A stretch of DNA of 64,000 nt, from contig NZ_JACAOS010000003.1 in assembly GCF_013386165.1 (NCBI RefSeq), positions 972,343 through 1,036,342 of the forward strand. Direction: 5' to 3'. Shown here one piece after another: positions 45,053-57,000 of this stretch. Every line of letters starts with the position of its first letter. Position 1 is the first letter of the stretch. This stretch comes from Pseudomonas gingeri (GTDB lineage: Bacteria > Pseudomonadota > Gammaproteobacteria > Pseudomonadales > Pseudomonadaceae). The notes below the pieces were generated by a model, which saw only the letters and a program-made list of their open reading frames with translations, did not search any database and was not told the origin of the DNA. A program made the translations under genes and the position numbers.

Positions 45053-48000
45053 TTACAAGGTCAGATTGCCCCGCTCCTCTTCGGTCAGCCGGGCCCGCGC
45101 CTGCTCGCTCAACGTCCCGGCGCCCAGCACTTGCACCGGGCTGTCAGGGTTGTAACTCGGCGTGCCGCGACTGGCACCATCACGAGAAGGTTCCAGACGT
45201 TCCTGGCCAAAGCTCAGGACCTGCACGCTGAATACCGACGGCTGGTTCTGCCGTGCACTGGCCTGCTGCTGACGCGCGACGTTGTCGGCTGCCTGGGCGG
45301 CGGAAGTGGCCGCAGCGCTGGCCGAGGTGATCGCCCCGGTATTGACCGATGCCACCACCGGCACCCCCGAAGCCTTGCCCTGTACCTGGATGTTTGCGGC
45401 GTTCACCACTTGCAGGGCGGCGATGTTGACGTTGCCCGAGACCCTGATCCCCGCCTCCCCCGCATCGATGGTGCCCTGCGGTGCAATCAGGTCGATGTCG
45501 CCGGGCAGGACCTCGGGAATCGGGTTCAGGGTGGCGATACCGGCCCCGGTGCTCGGCACCGACGGTGACAGCGTGACATTGCCCCAGGTGTCGTAGACCC
45601 GCTTGGGCGGCGTGTAGACCACGGTGGTCTTGGAACCGCGTCCGGCGTTGATATCACCGTTGGCCGACCAAGCGGTGATCGAACCGCCGAAGGTGGTCAT
45701 GACCCGGCTCTGACCGAGCAGGATGCTGTCCTGGGCGAAGAGTTGGATATCACCCTGGCCCTGGGTGATGATCCCCGCCGAGGATGGCGGCGCGTTGCCT
45801 TCGATGCCGAATACCAGGCCGCCACCGGGGGCCAGCATCTGGATATCGCCGCCGAAGTTGGTGTGCACGCCCGACGGGCCGTAGAGGGTGATGGCGCCGT
45901 TGTAGAGGATCGGATTGCCGGCGACGTCCTTCTCCGGGAACAACGCGGCAATCGCGTCACGGCCGCGCAGGTAGCTGCCCTGGCGGACACCGCCGACCTG
46001 GTTGTACTCGCGGCCAGCGGCCTTGAGTTCGGCGAAGTAGACGGTACGGGCGAAGATGTCCTGCTGCTGGGTCGGTAACGCCGCGTAATAGGCCCGCGCC
46101 TCGTCGACGCTGCCGGTGAAGCCGTAGCGCTCGGTAAGCCAGGTGACCAGTTCCGTGTCGTAGGTCTTGGCCACCTTGCCGGGTTGGCTGGCCAGCGGCG
46201 TTCCGGCGTCGGCCTGGTTCGCCGGGTCCAGGTAGGGAGCGATAAAGGCCTGGTAGTTCGGCCCGTTTGGCCCGACACCCGCCTGCATGACAATGCTCGC
46301 ACCCGGACGTGAATCACCGGGTACCACGGCGCCGAGGCTGGTGATGCTGGTCTTGTCCTCCATCAGGAGATTGCGACCGGCGCTGACCACCAGGGTGCCG
46401 GGACCGGCGACATTGAAGTTGCTGTAGAGGATGTCGCGACCGGCCGAGACCAGGGAGATATCGGTGGGATTGTTCTGGATGAAGAGGTTGCCTACGGTAG
46501 TGTAGTCACCGTTGAACGGAGTTTGTTTTTCCCCGGCAGGTGAAGTACCACTGCTGACAATATCTCGCCCCGCCTGCATCCAGACAGGCCCGCCACCTTC
46601 ATACCAGGTTTGACCGTTACGAGAGTCGACCGGATTGGTATAGGTAACGGTCCGACCACTTCTTACCCCGATCAGGTCCCCGCTCAGGGCATAGAAGCGT
46701 GCAGGCTCGGCGTCTGCGTTCCATTGTCCGGAAGCGCTATCGGGGCCGAATGCGAACAAGGGTCTGGTGCTGCCCAAGACTATGTTGCCATCTGTCGATA
46801 GATTGCTACTGCCGCCAATAAGAACGCCACTGGGCAATTGGGCAATGAAAGCAGGATGCTCAGGCGTGGCCAGCGCATCGGGGTTCGCGCTGGATTGGCT
46901 GATGGTCAGATTGCCGCCATAGATCGAATTAGCGGCCAGAAGCTGCAATTGCCCTTTGTTCGAAGGCACCAAAGTTAGCGCGGCAGCAATGCTTGCGGTC
47001 GGATTGGTATAGGCAGCATCTCCGTAATAAAGGCTACCGTTAGCGGCAATGGCATTCAGGATGGAAGGATAAACCACGGCATTATCGGACTGTTGGCCGT
47101 CGTAGGACAGCGGCGTCAGGTTACCACCAGCCGAAAACAGGTTGATGGCCGTATGGTCGGTCCACAGCGAGAACCAGCTCAGGCCATAACCATGGCTACC
47201 GTCGCTGGCCAGGTACGGTGATGCGCCCATCGCCGTCGCGCGCCCAGGGTTGCCGACTGTCTGCACTACCAGATCCCCTAACGTCGACAGGTTAAAGGTC
47301 GAGTCTCCAGGTATCAGCGTCAGCCCCCCTTCCGCAGTGCTGCGCGTTGAAGTGAAGGCTGTGTAGCCACGGGTTTCTCCTGGCGCCTGCTGTTGCGCCC
47401 CGCTGCCATACAAGAGGTTCAGTGCGCCAATGCTGGTGCTGTCCAGTTCGACGTGACCGCGAAGGTTGGTGATCACGCCGTTTTGATCATCCCTGGCAGC
47501 TGTCGCCGCCGGGTTCAGATCGCCACCGACCCGCAAGGTCAGGTTGCCGCCCCCGGTCACCTGAACACTGCCATCGGCTGCGACCCGCCCCGTGCTGCCG
47601 ACGGCCAGTACCAGACCCTGGGTATGCGGATCGACACTGTCGGCGCCGATCGCATTCCCGGCCAGACCTGTCAATACACCCGCATTCCCGGCGACCTGAA
47701 CGTTCAGGTTACCACCGCCCAGGGTGCCAAACCCGGTAAAGCCGACCATCTGGTCCACACCGGATGTCATCGATGCGGCATAGGTGCCGAAATTGATCCA
47801 CCAGGCCGTCGGCTGCGCTGAGGTTCCCGTATTGACAGTGCCGTTACCCTGGCGCCAGAGCCAGTTAGCGACATTGGCCGAGTCGTGATCGGTATCGCCG
47901 TTGGGTTTGGAAATCCCGTTAGCCGTGGGCAAGACAATATTCCCGCTCAGATCGCCCCCCACCTTGAGTGTCAGGTTGCCGCCACCCTCGGGATACCAGG

Positions 48001-51000
48001 CGCGATACACGCTGTCGGCGCCACCGTTTACCAGACTCTCATCACCACCGAACAAGGCAGTGAGCACGGTACCGTTGCTACCCAACGCTCGGGATTGGTT
48101 ATAGGGGTCATTGGCCGACGTCGGGCGGGAAGACGTACCTGCGGTATAGACGCCAAACAACGAATCCATACTCAGGTTGCCGCCAGATATCAGTTCAAGG
48201 TCAGCAGCTCCCGTGCGTATGACGCTGAAGCGTGTACTACCTGCCTTAAGGTCGTAGGCCGAGCCTGGAATAATTGCACAGTACTCGGGGATATCACTAC
48301 AAAGCGATGGCCAACCCAACGCGACGAGGTCAATAGGTTGCCCCTCCAAACTGGGGTCACCCATCAAATCAATAGCCCCCTGCAAGGTGTACACCGGAGC
48401 CCCAACGCCGTACATCCCATAATGGCTGTCGGCAAGGTGGATATCGCCATGCACAGGATTGACCTGCACCACACGGTTGTCAGCCGCCGTGGTATCCGCA
48501 CCGGCCACCAGACGCAATGACCAGGATTGGGAACCCTCGGCAAGCATCGGGGCGATGCCCCAGAGCTCACCTTGGCGTCCGGCGACTTCGGGGCGCAGTT
48601 CAACCGAATCCACCCCGCCTGGCAACAGCACATTGGTCCCCGATGGAATCAAGGCCCCCCTGGCCAGGGCCAGGTCGCTATTGAGCGTCAGAACATTGGT
48701 CGACGCCAGGGTGCCGCCGGCGATGCTTGGCAACGCCACACCCTTGGGCCAGGTGAGGGCGCGAAGAGCGGTATCGGCGCCCAACAGGGTACCGGCATCC
48801 AGTTGCGTGCCCGGCGGTAGGCTCTGGGCCTGGGTCAGCAAGGTGCCGGCGGCAAACAGTAGGGTACCGGTGCTGTCACGCACGGCGGCAGCCAGCACGG
48901 TGCCCGCGGGTAGCACCAGCGTCTGGTCCAGGATCACGCCGGTAGGCAGGCGTGTGCCCGCCGCGAGGGTCATGGCGCTGAGCGGCACATCGTAATTCAG
49001 GGTTGAGCCCGCCGGGAAACGGGTGCCGCTGGCCAGGGTCACTCCGGCCCCTGGCACGATGATATTACCCCCGGTGAAATCAATCCCGGACAACAACAGC
49101 CAGCCGGTGTCGTCATCAGTCAGGGGTGGAGGAGCAAAGCCGTCGGTGATACTGCCGTAGATATTCAGGTCGCCGCCGGCACGCAGGGCCAGCTTGCCCA
49201 CTTCGCCGGAGCCGTCTCCCTGCACACCGGTTTGCTGGGTGTGGGGATTCAGGCTGGCATAACGATAACCGGACAGGTCGATATCGCCCTGGACCACCAG
49301 GTCGCCGTTTGGCGTGGCACTGACGATTTCCACGGCCGGACGCAAGTGCAGTACATCGCCATAAGTGGCGTTATTCAGACCGGCGAGCTTGTTCTGCAGC
49401 AGATTGTTATTGCCCAGCGCCGCATCGATAAACGCACGACTTTGCTGGTCGATACCCTCCAGATAGGCTTGGGTGATCACCTGATAAGGTCGGCCGCTGG
49501 CCGCCGGGTCGGTACCCAACGGCGCATCGCTGTACTGCCAAGTACCATTGACGGCGATGGAGCGTGCCCCGCTGATCGCCAGACTGCCGCTCGCATCGAT
49601 GGCGATATCGCCAGCCGAAACCCCGCCCAGGCGTGGTGCGTCGAGTTCCAGGGTACCGCGCACGCGGCCATCGTTCTGGCCCGGCGCGCTGCCCATGGCC
49701 ACGGCGGTGCCGGCCCGCAGATCGATGGCCGCCCCGCTGGCCAGGGTCAACAGGCCCTGGCCGGAATTCAGCTCGACTATTGCCCGGTTGGGTGAGTCGA
49801 TGATCTGGCCCCGGCTGTCGACCTGCAAACCGCTGCCATGGGCGTCAAGCACCGCACTGCCGGCCAAGGTCAGGCCCTGGCTGGCAGACAGGTTGATATT
49901 GCCCACCTGGACACCGCTGGCATCGACCTTGCCGTTGATCAGCAGGCTACCGTTGTCCACTGACACCACAATGGCATTGGCCTTGAGGTCATTGCCGATG
50001 GTCAGGTTGCCCTGTTTGAGCTGGAAGCTACGGGCGCCGTAGACCTGCCCGGCATTCAGGCGCTGGTTGAGAGCGGCGAATGCGGCGTCTTCGCTGCCGA
50101 CGCCCCCCAGGCGCTGGGCCTGGATATCGACAAAACCGCCTGGATAAGGCAAGTAGGTGCCACCGGCATCGTAGTAGCCACTGCTGCTGCCCAGGATGCT
50201 GCCCTGCAGATCCACCAACCCCGCAGTCGGGTCCACCGCTTGGGCGGTGAGTTGGCCGGCGCGGTTGTTCTGCGCCGACAGGTCGATACGCGAACCGGCG
50301 GCCTGGTAAATATTGCCCGTAGCGCTTTTCAGGGTGACATCGCCACCCCAGCTGTATTGCGTCACATCGTTGAATGGGATCGCCCGACCAGACATGTCGA
50401 TCTGCGCACCGTTACCCAGCGTCAGGTCCTGGGTGGCGTTCAGGTTCAACTGGCCGCTGGACAAGACCACGGCGGTGTCCAGGGTCAGGCTGTTGGCGGT
50501 CAACGAAAGTTTTGCGCCCTCGCCGCCAGTGCGGGTCTGCATACCCGGCAAGGCAGTGATATTGAGCGCACCACCCACGGTGATGTTGTTTACCGCACCG
50601 GCTTCCCCGGTCAGCAGGGGCGCGGAAATATTCAGGTTGCCGCCGCTGTAGGCAAAGCCCGAGCCGGCCTGATAGGCGCCCTGGCTCTGGTACACCGACA
50701 AGCTGCCCTTGTGGTTGGCGGTCACGCGCTGGCTGGCACTGATATCAACCTCGGAAAAGCCCAGGAGCAAACGGTCCAGACTGGTAACCGAGTTGGGCTG
50801 GGTATAGGGCCCATAACCGAACTCCAGGGTTTCGGTCTGCAGGTTCAGCCTGCCGCTGCCGGTACCCGCTCCGCCTGCAACCACGTTTCCAGCCGGGTTG
50901 GCCGCGCCGTTCCAGATCAGGTCGGCGGTATGGATGGTCGCCACATCGCTGGCACCACCGGCACCATAGATGGCCGGAGTACTGAGGATCAGGTTGTTGA

Positions 51001-54000
51001 GCAAGGATTTGCCGGTCAACGGGTCATAAGTGTCCAGGGTCGCGCTGCCATATACATTCAAGGCGTCATGGGCGGACAACTCCAGGGTTTCCAAGGCGGG
51101 GGCACCCAACTGGGTATCACCCTGGAGCAGGCGCGTCAGCACGCTCTGGTTCAAAGTTAGCCCAGCTGGCAACAGGTTGCGGCTGGCGGCATCAGCCAGG
51201 GCCTGGTCACTGCCGAGATTGATAGCACTAAGGGCCAGAGTCAGGTGGCGCGTGCCGTAACGCACGCTATCTGCCAGAACGAAGTCGTTGCCCGTGCCCA
51301 CGACGATGGAACCGGAGGAATACAGCGAGGTTTGCCCTGTACAAGGTGCTGAACTGCAGACGCCGATATGGATGCCCGCGGCACCTGGCAATGAAGGAGC
51401 CAGGACCTGAAGCAAGCCATTGGAGATCCCGAGAAAGTTGTAGCGAGCAGGTTGACCGATCGGGGTCATCAGGTTGTAGATATACCCCTGGCTCGCGTCA
51501 TAGGCAGTGGGGCCCATTCCGAGAGTATTGATCGAGGCACCTTGCTCGACAGTGATCGCCCCACCGTTGGACACCAGGAGTACCTCCGGCGCCACCAGTT
51601 TCGCGCCACTGCGCAGCACCACGCTGCTGCTGAGGTTGAAACCCAAACCGATATAGTTACCGCTCTGTCCATAACTGATCGCCGGCATGGCACCGATCAT
51701 CAGGCTGGCTGCCCCCAAGGCATTCAGGCTGCGATCATCTACCGTCACCCCGTTGAACGGCGCCAGAAGCGCACCATCGGCGGAGACCACCTGTAGTGCT
51801 CCCGCACTGATCACACCAACCGTACCGGAATGGCCATTTTCAGCAGCGGTGAAGAGACCGGTGCCGTTGAACGAAAAGGCGCTGCCGCTCGCGCCTTGCA
51901 CGAGGTTCAGTTGCAGGCTTTTCGCATCAGCCTCAATCATCGGACGTGGTACGCCCAATCTGGCGGCATCAGCGATAGCAAATTGGCTGTAGCTGGTTTC
52001 GTTGTATTGCGAATAACTGCGCAATACGCTGGCCGACGTCAAGATGATCTGGCTGGCCACATTGTTGCGAATACCGGTATTGGCGATCGATAGTTGTCCT
52101 GAGGTGCTCCAGGAACCATTGCGCATGCGCAAGGCCCCGACTCCCGTACCCTGCCCAGCCAGGCCGTTCAATTCAACCCGGAAGGCCCCGGGCATGAGGG
52201 CATAAGTGGAAGGCATCAGCGTATAGGTGCCCGGCGCCAGCCCAGGGACTCCGGCGCCAATGGTGATCTGCTGGCCGATGACCGGATCCTGGGCACCGGA
52301 TTTGCCGGCCGACGGCGCATATACGGGTTGTACCCCTGGCACGATGGCATACACCGGGTTGGTCGACAGGCCTGGCAAGGTGAAGGTGCCATTGGCATTG
52401 ACCTGCACCAGCGGGTTGTAACGTGCATCGGTGGAGCCCCCGCGACCGGAGATAAATCCGGCACCCAGCAGATCGCCGCCACCGGAAAGGTCCAGGGTAG
52501 CGCCGGCCTCCACGACAACCGATTGACCGCCCATGACCACGCCGATTCCGCGACCGTTATTCAAACCGGTCTGGCCATATAAGGTTACCGCCTGGCCATT
52601 GTACAGATAGGATTGTCCATCCGAGGTCCCACCATAGGGCATTATCAGGCCATTGCCACTGACGGAAGTGAGGCTGCCGGGAAGCAGGTCCACATGATGG
52701 GTCGTGCTATCGCCTAATTGAATGAACCCCAGTGGTGAGCGCACCACACCACCCTGCTCAATATTCGGGGCCAGCAAGGTCAGGCTGCCAAACGCCGAAT
52801 ACGGCATTTCGGGAGTATCCCCGGTGGTACGACCAATGGTCAGGGTGCGCACCCCCAGCGTATCGCCCGCTCCCGCAGTGATCACAGCACCGTTGCCCGT
52901 TTCAGGGAATAACTGTGCGGCATTCAGATGCAGGTCACCCGATGTAAGCAGTTGAGTGGTTGGAATGCCTGCATCTGCGGGGATACCTGCCAGAAAGCGC
53001 AAATCGCCCTGACTGGTCAGATTCACCTGGTCGAAACCACGTCGTTCGACCAGTACCTGGTTTCCGCTGATATCGGTAAAGGAGCCTTTGGAGCCGAACA
53101 CCACATTGTTACGCAGATCGATCACCGCCCCTTCGGCGGAGAATTCAGCCTGGCTCGGCAATATCGAACTGGCGGGAGCCCCTGTCGAGACAGGAGAGAC
53201 ATTGGTCAAATTGGTTAGAAGCGGAGGCTTGACACCACCCAGCAGCAGGGAGGGCGCTGAAATATTGACATGGAGGGTATCCGGTACGTTTTGCGCCAGG
53301 GTGAAGGCACCGGCATAAAGCTGCAGGCTCTGGCTCAGACTGAGATTCAGGTTGCCATTGAACGACAAGAAACCATTGCTGTAGACCGCCAGATTGCCGA
53401 AACCACCCGCCTGTACCTGATCGGCAGCCAATTGACCATGGCCATAGACCAAGGCATTCAGATCCGGAGCAGGACTGGAGTCGGCTGTTTGCACCAGCAC
53501 CATCTCACGACTCTGCATCACGCGGTCAGTCGCTGGCGTGTCCCCTTGCCTCGAGTAGAGCGGCGTCTGCAGTACCACTGACAGACTGCCGCCCGCCGCC
53601 CCCTCGCCACCGGCACGGGCGTTGAAACTACCCAGCAGATAGAGGCCATTATTGGACCCCAGGGAAATGCTGCCACCATTGCTGGCCACCTGCGTACGGC
53701 CCTGGCCGGCAATATCCAGACCGGCCTGCGTGCCGGAGGCATCCAGGAGCGCGCCCTTGCTGACCACGATAAACAGATCAGCCGCCGTCGCCGTACCGGC
53801 TGCCGCATTGATTGCTCCACCGCCGATAACAATGGAACCGCCGTTGGCCACCTGGCCGTAGATCTGGCCGCGCATATCCACTGCGGTCACAGCCCTCGCC
53901 GCGACGTCGATCACGGCGTCATCGCCCAGCAGGATGGAGCGGCTGTTACCCGTACCGTTTACCGGCTGTGCGGCGTCCACGGCACCGATGGTGTTGAGAC

Positions 54001-57000
54001 TCACCGCCCCACCCCAGGCATTCAGGGTGCCGTTCAACGTCAACTGACCGACACTACCCAGGTTGATCGACTGGCCAGGATCAACACTGATGACCGCGCC
54101 GGAGCCAACGAGCAAGGCCGTGGTCGCCCGCTGCGCGTCGGTGACATTAGGGGTACCAGCCTTCAAGCTCAAACCCGCACCGCGCCGTTGAGTCAGCACA
54201 CCCTTGAGCGGATCTTCCTGATACAGGTCCGGCGTCCAGACCTCCAGTACCTGCGCCGGGTCGCTACCCGAGGCGAGGCTATTGGCATCGGCACCCAGGC
54301 GATAGACCGGCTGGCTGACATTCACCTGGGCCCCGTCGGCGACGATCAGTCCCTCATTACCGGTGATGTCATAGGCCGAGAAGCCTTGGTTGAAGAAGTC
54401 GCCACCCAACTCGATGGCGCCGGCTACCGGGATCGCCGGCGTGCCGATCAGCACCTGGCTGCTCTGCAAGGTCAAGGTACCGCCACCGTTGACACCTATC
54501 GCCCGGATCTCACCATCCAGGTTCAACACACCCCCCACACCAAACCCGCCGGCATTGGCCGCCAGGGTCAGATTGCCGCCCTTGCCACCGAGGGGCTTGC
54601 CACTGGCCAGCAGCGCCGCGCCTGACGAGACATCAATCAGGCTACCCGCTTGCAGAGTCAGGTCACCGCTGCTGCGCAGGGAAACCAGGCCGCCGTTAAC
54701 ATAAGGCAGATTCTGGTTATCGCTCGAATTCAGCAGTTGGTTGGTCCACAGCCCCGAGGTATTGAGTGTTACACCCGAGCCCACGGTGATACTGGCCAGC
54801 GAACCGCTGGGTGGTGTGATCAACGTATCCTGCAGTTTGAATGACTGGTTTGGATCAATCTGATTCAACACGTTGCCCAACTGCAACGAGCCGCCACGGG
54901 CCGTCAAGTCGGCATTCACCGTGACCTGCGGGCCATACAGCGTGATTGCTCCACCGTTGGCGACGCTCAGGTTATTGTCGACTTCGATCTGTTGCTTGGC
55001 AGCGACCTTGATCGCGCCCAACTGGAATCCGTCCAGCAGATTGCTGTCCAGCACCAGGGTGCCCTGCCGGCCCGGGGGTATCGCCGAGTCAAGGTCGACG
55101 CTCGCCGCAACAGGGGCCGGGTTGGCCACGAAACTGACCTGATTCAGGTTAGCCGCGAGGTTGAAATTGACCACGCCCGCGATCGGATCGTAGATCGGGG
55201 TATAGGTCCCCGCGATCAATTGTGCCCGACGCGCGACAGCCGTCTGGGATTGCTGATAGCCATCGAGGTTCGGGTTGGCGGCCTGGTTTTGCTGCGTCCC
55301 ACGATACACGTCACCGATCACCTGGCCTTCAAGCACTGCACTGCTGGTCGAGATCACCAGGCTGCCGGCATCGCGCCCGACGGTGTAACCCAACTCGTAA
55401 CGCGAGCGCGGAGCGATCAATGGGTTGTAGTAGTAATCGGTCTGACCCCAGCGTTGGCTGGTGTCGGCGAAACCTTTGTAGACACCGGTGTAGATCAGGT
55501 CACCCGGCGCGCTGGACAAATCATACAGGCGGCCGTCGGAGCCGGTCAGCCAGGTCTGCTGGATATAGCCGCTCTGCACATCCAGCGTACCGCCGGAGAG
55601 ATTGATCTGGGCGCCCTGCTGGGTGACCACGTCCCTGCCGGTAAAGGTCAGGGTACCGCCCTGGGCCATCCATTCGCCAATGCCATGTCCTTGCGTGCCC
55701 AGATAACCGCTGACTTCCAACAAACCACCGGCGGTGTACCAGCGCGCCGTGGGGTAACCGTCAGTGCCGGCCGGCACGTAGACCAGGTCACGGGCATCGA
55801 CCCAGACATCATTGCTGCTCAGTTTGCCGGCGTCACGGTTGCCCGACGCATCCCGCAGTTCGTTACCCTGTACGTTGACCTTGATCGAGTTGGCCTCCAT
55901 CGCCACCTTGACCCCGACCGCGCCGGACACGTCGATGACCGAGCCATCGCGCACCAGGCTGCGTTGTCCGGCGCTGACCGCGACCTGGCCGCCAGTGGCC
56001 AGGGTCAGCGAACCGTTCTGAAAGTCCACGGTCCCGCCGCTGACGATCTCGACCCGCGACTGCTCGATGCGGTCGACCACAGTGCTGAGGTTATCGAACT
56101 TGCCGGTGATCAGATTGCCGGGAAGGCCGTTGAGTGCGGCCAGGGCAGCATCACGCTGACTGTCCAGACCGGTCGCATTGCTACCATCGAGGAGGATCGC
56201 AGTCGTGCTGCCGGCGCCCAGGGTGATGCTGCCGGTGCTGTCGCCCGCCGAGTTGAGCAGGTGCACCGTGCCCCGGGTGGTGGTCGAGGTGCTACTGGCG
56301 ATCACGCCGTTTTGCAAAATCTGGTGGCCAGTCAGGGTGATATCGCCAGTGGACGCCGTAAGCAACCCGCTGTTGATCACGGTACCGGCACTGCTGCCAC
56401 TGTTCAGGGTGCTGACCACTTCATTGCCACGGGTGGTCGAGCGTGGGTTGCCGGTGGTGGACTGGCCGCGACGGATATAGAAGTTGTCACCCGCCGCCAG
56501 CGTAACCTGGCCGCCCGGCGTCACCAGGCTGCCATCGTTGTGCACTTCGCTGCCCAGCAACAAGGCATAACCGCCAGAATCGGTCGATGTGGCAGGGTTC
56601 AAGGTCTGGATCAAGGCACCGCGCTGGACTTCGATCTGCCCTACGGCGTCGGTGAAGGTCGGTTGCGTGCCGGTGCTGTCCACATACAGGCCACCGTTAT
56701 TGAACTGGGTATCACTGATGGTGGCGGCGGCCGCCACCAGATTGCGCACATTGACCTGGCTGGTGCCGCTGAAGATCACGCCGTTGCGGTTGACCAGCAT
56801 GACCGTGCCATTGCCGGTGATCTGCCCCTGGATCTGGCTCGGCTGCGCCAGGGGATCGTTGATACGGTTGAGCACGGCCCAGCTCGACTGCTGGTCGAAC
56901 GCGACGGTGGTATTGCGCCCGACGTTGAAGGTTTCCCAATTGAGGATGGCCTTGTCGGCGGTCTGGGTGATGTTGACGGTGGTCTTGCCGCCCGCCTGGG

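Noticed and set aside
51346..51531. Short plus-strand frames inside the pdtA region
   Set aside because: All are antisense to a single uninterrupted 4,130-codon gene and lack ribosome sites.
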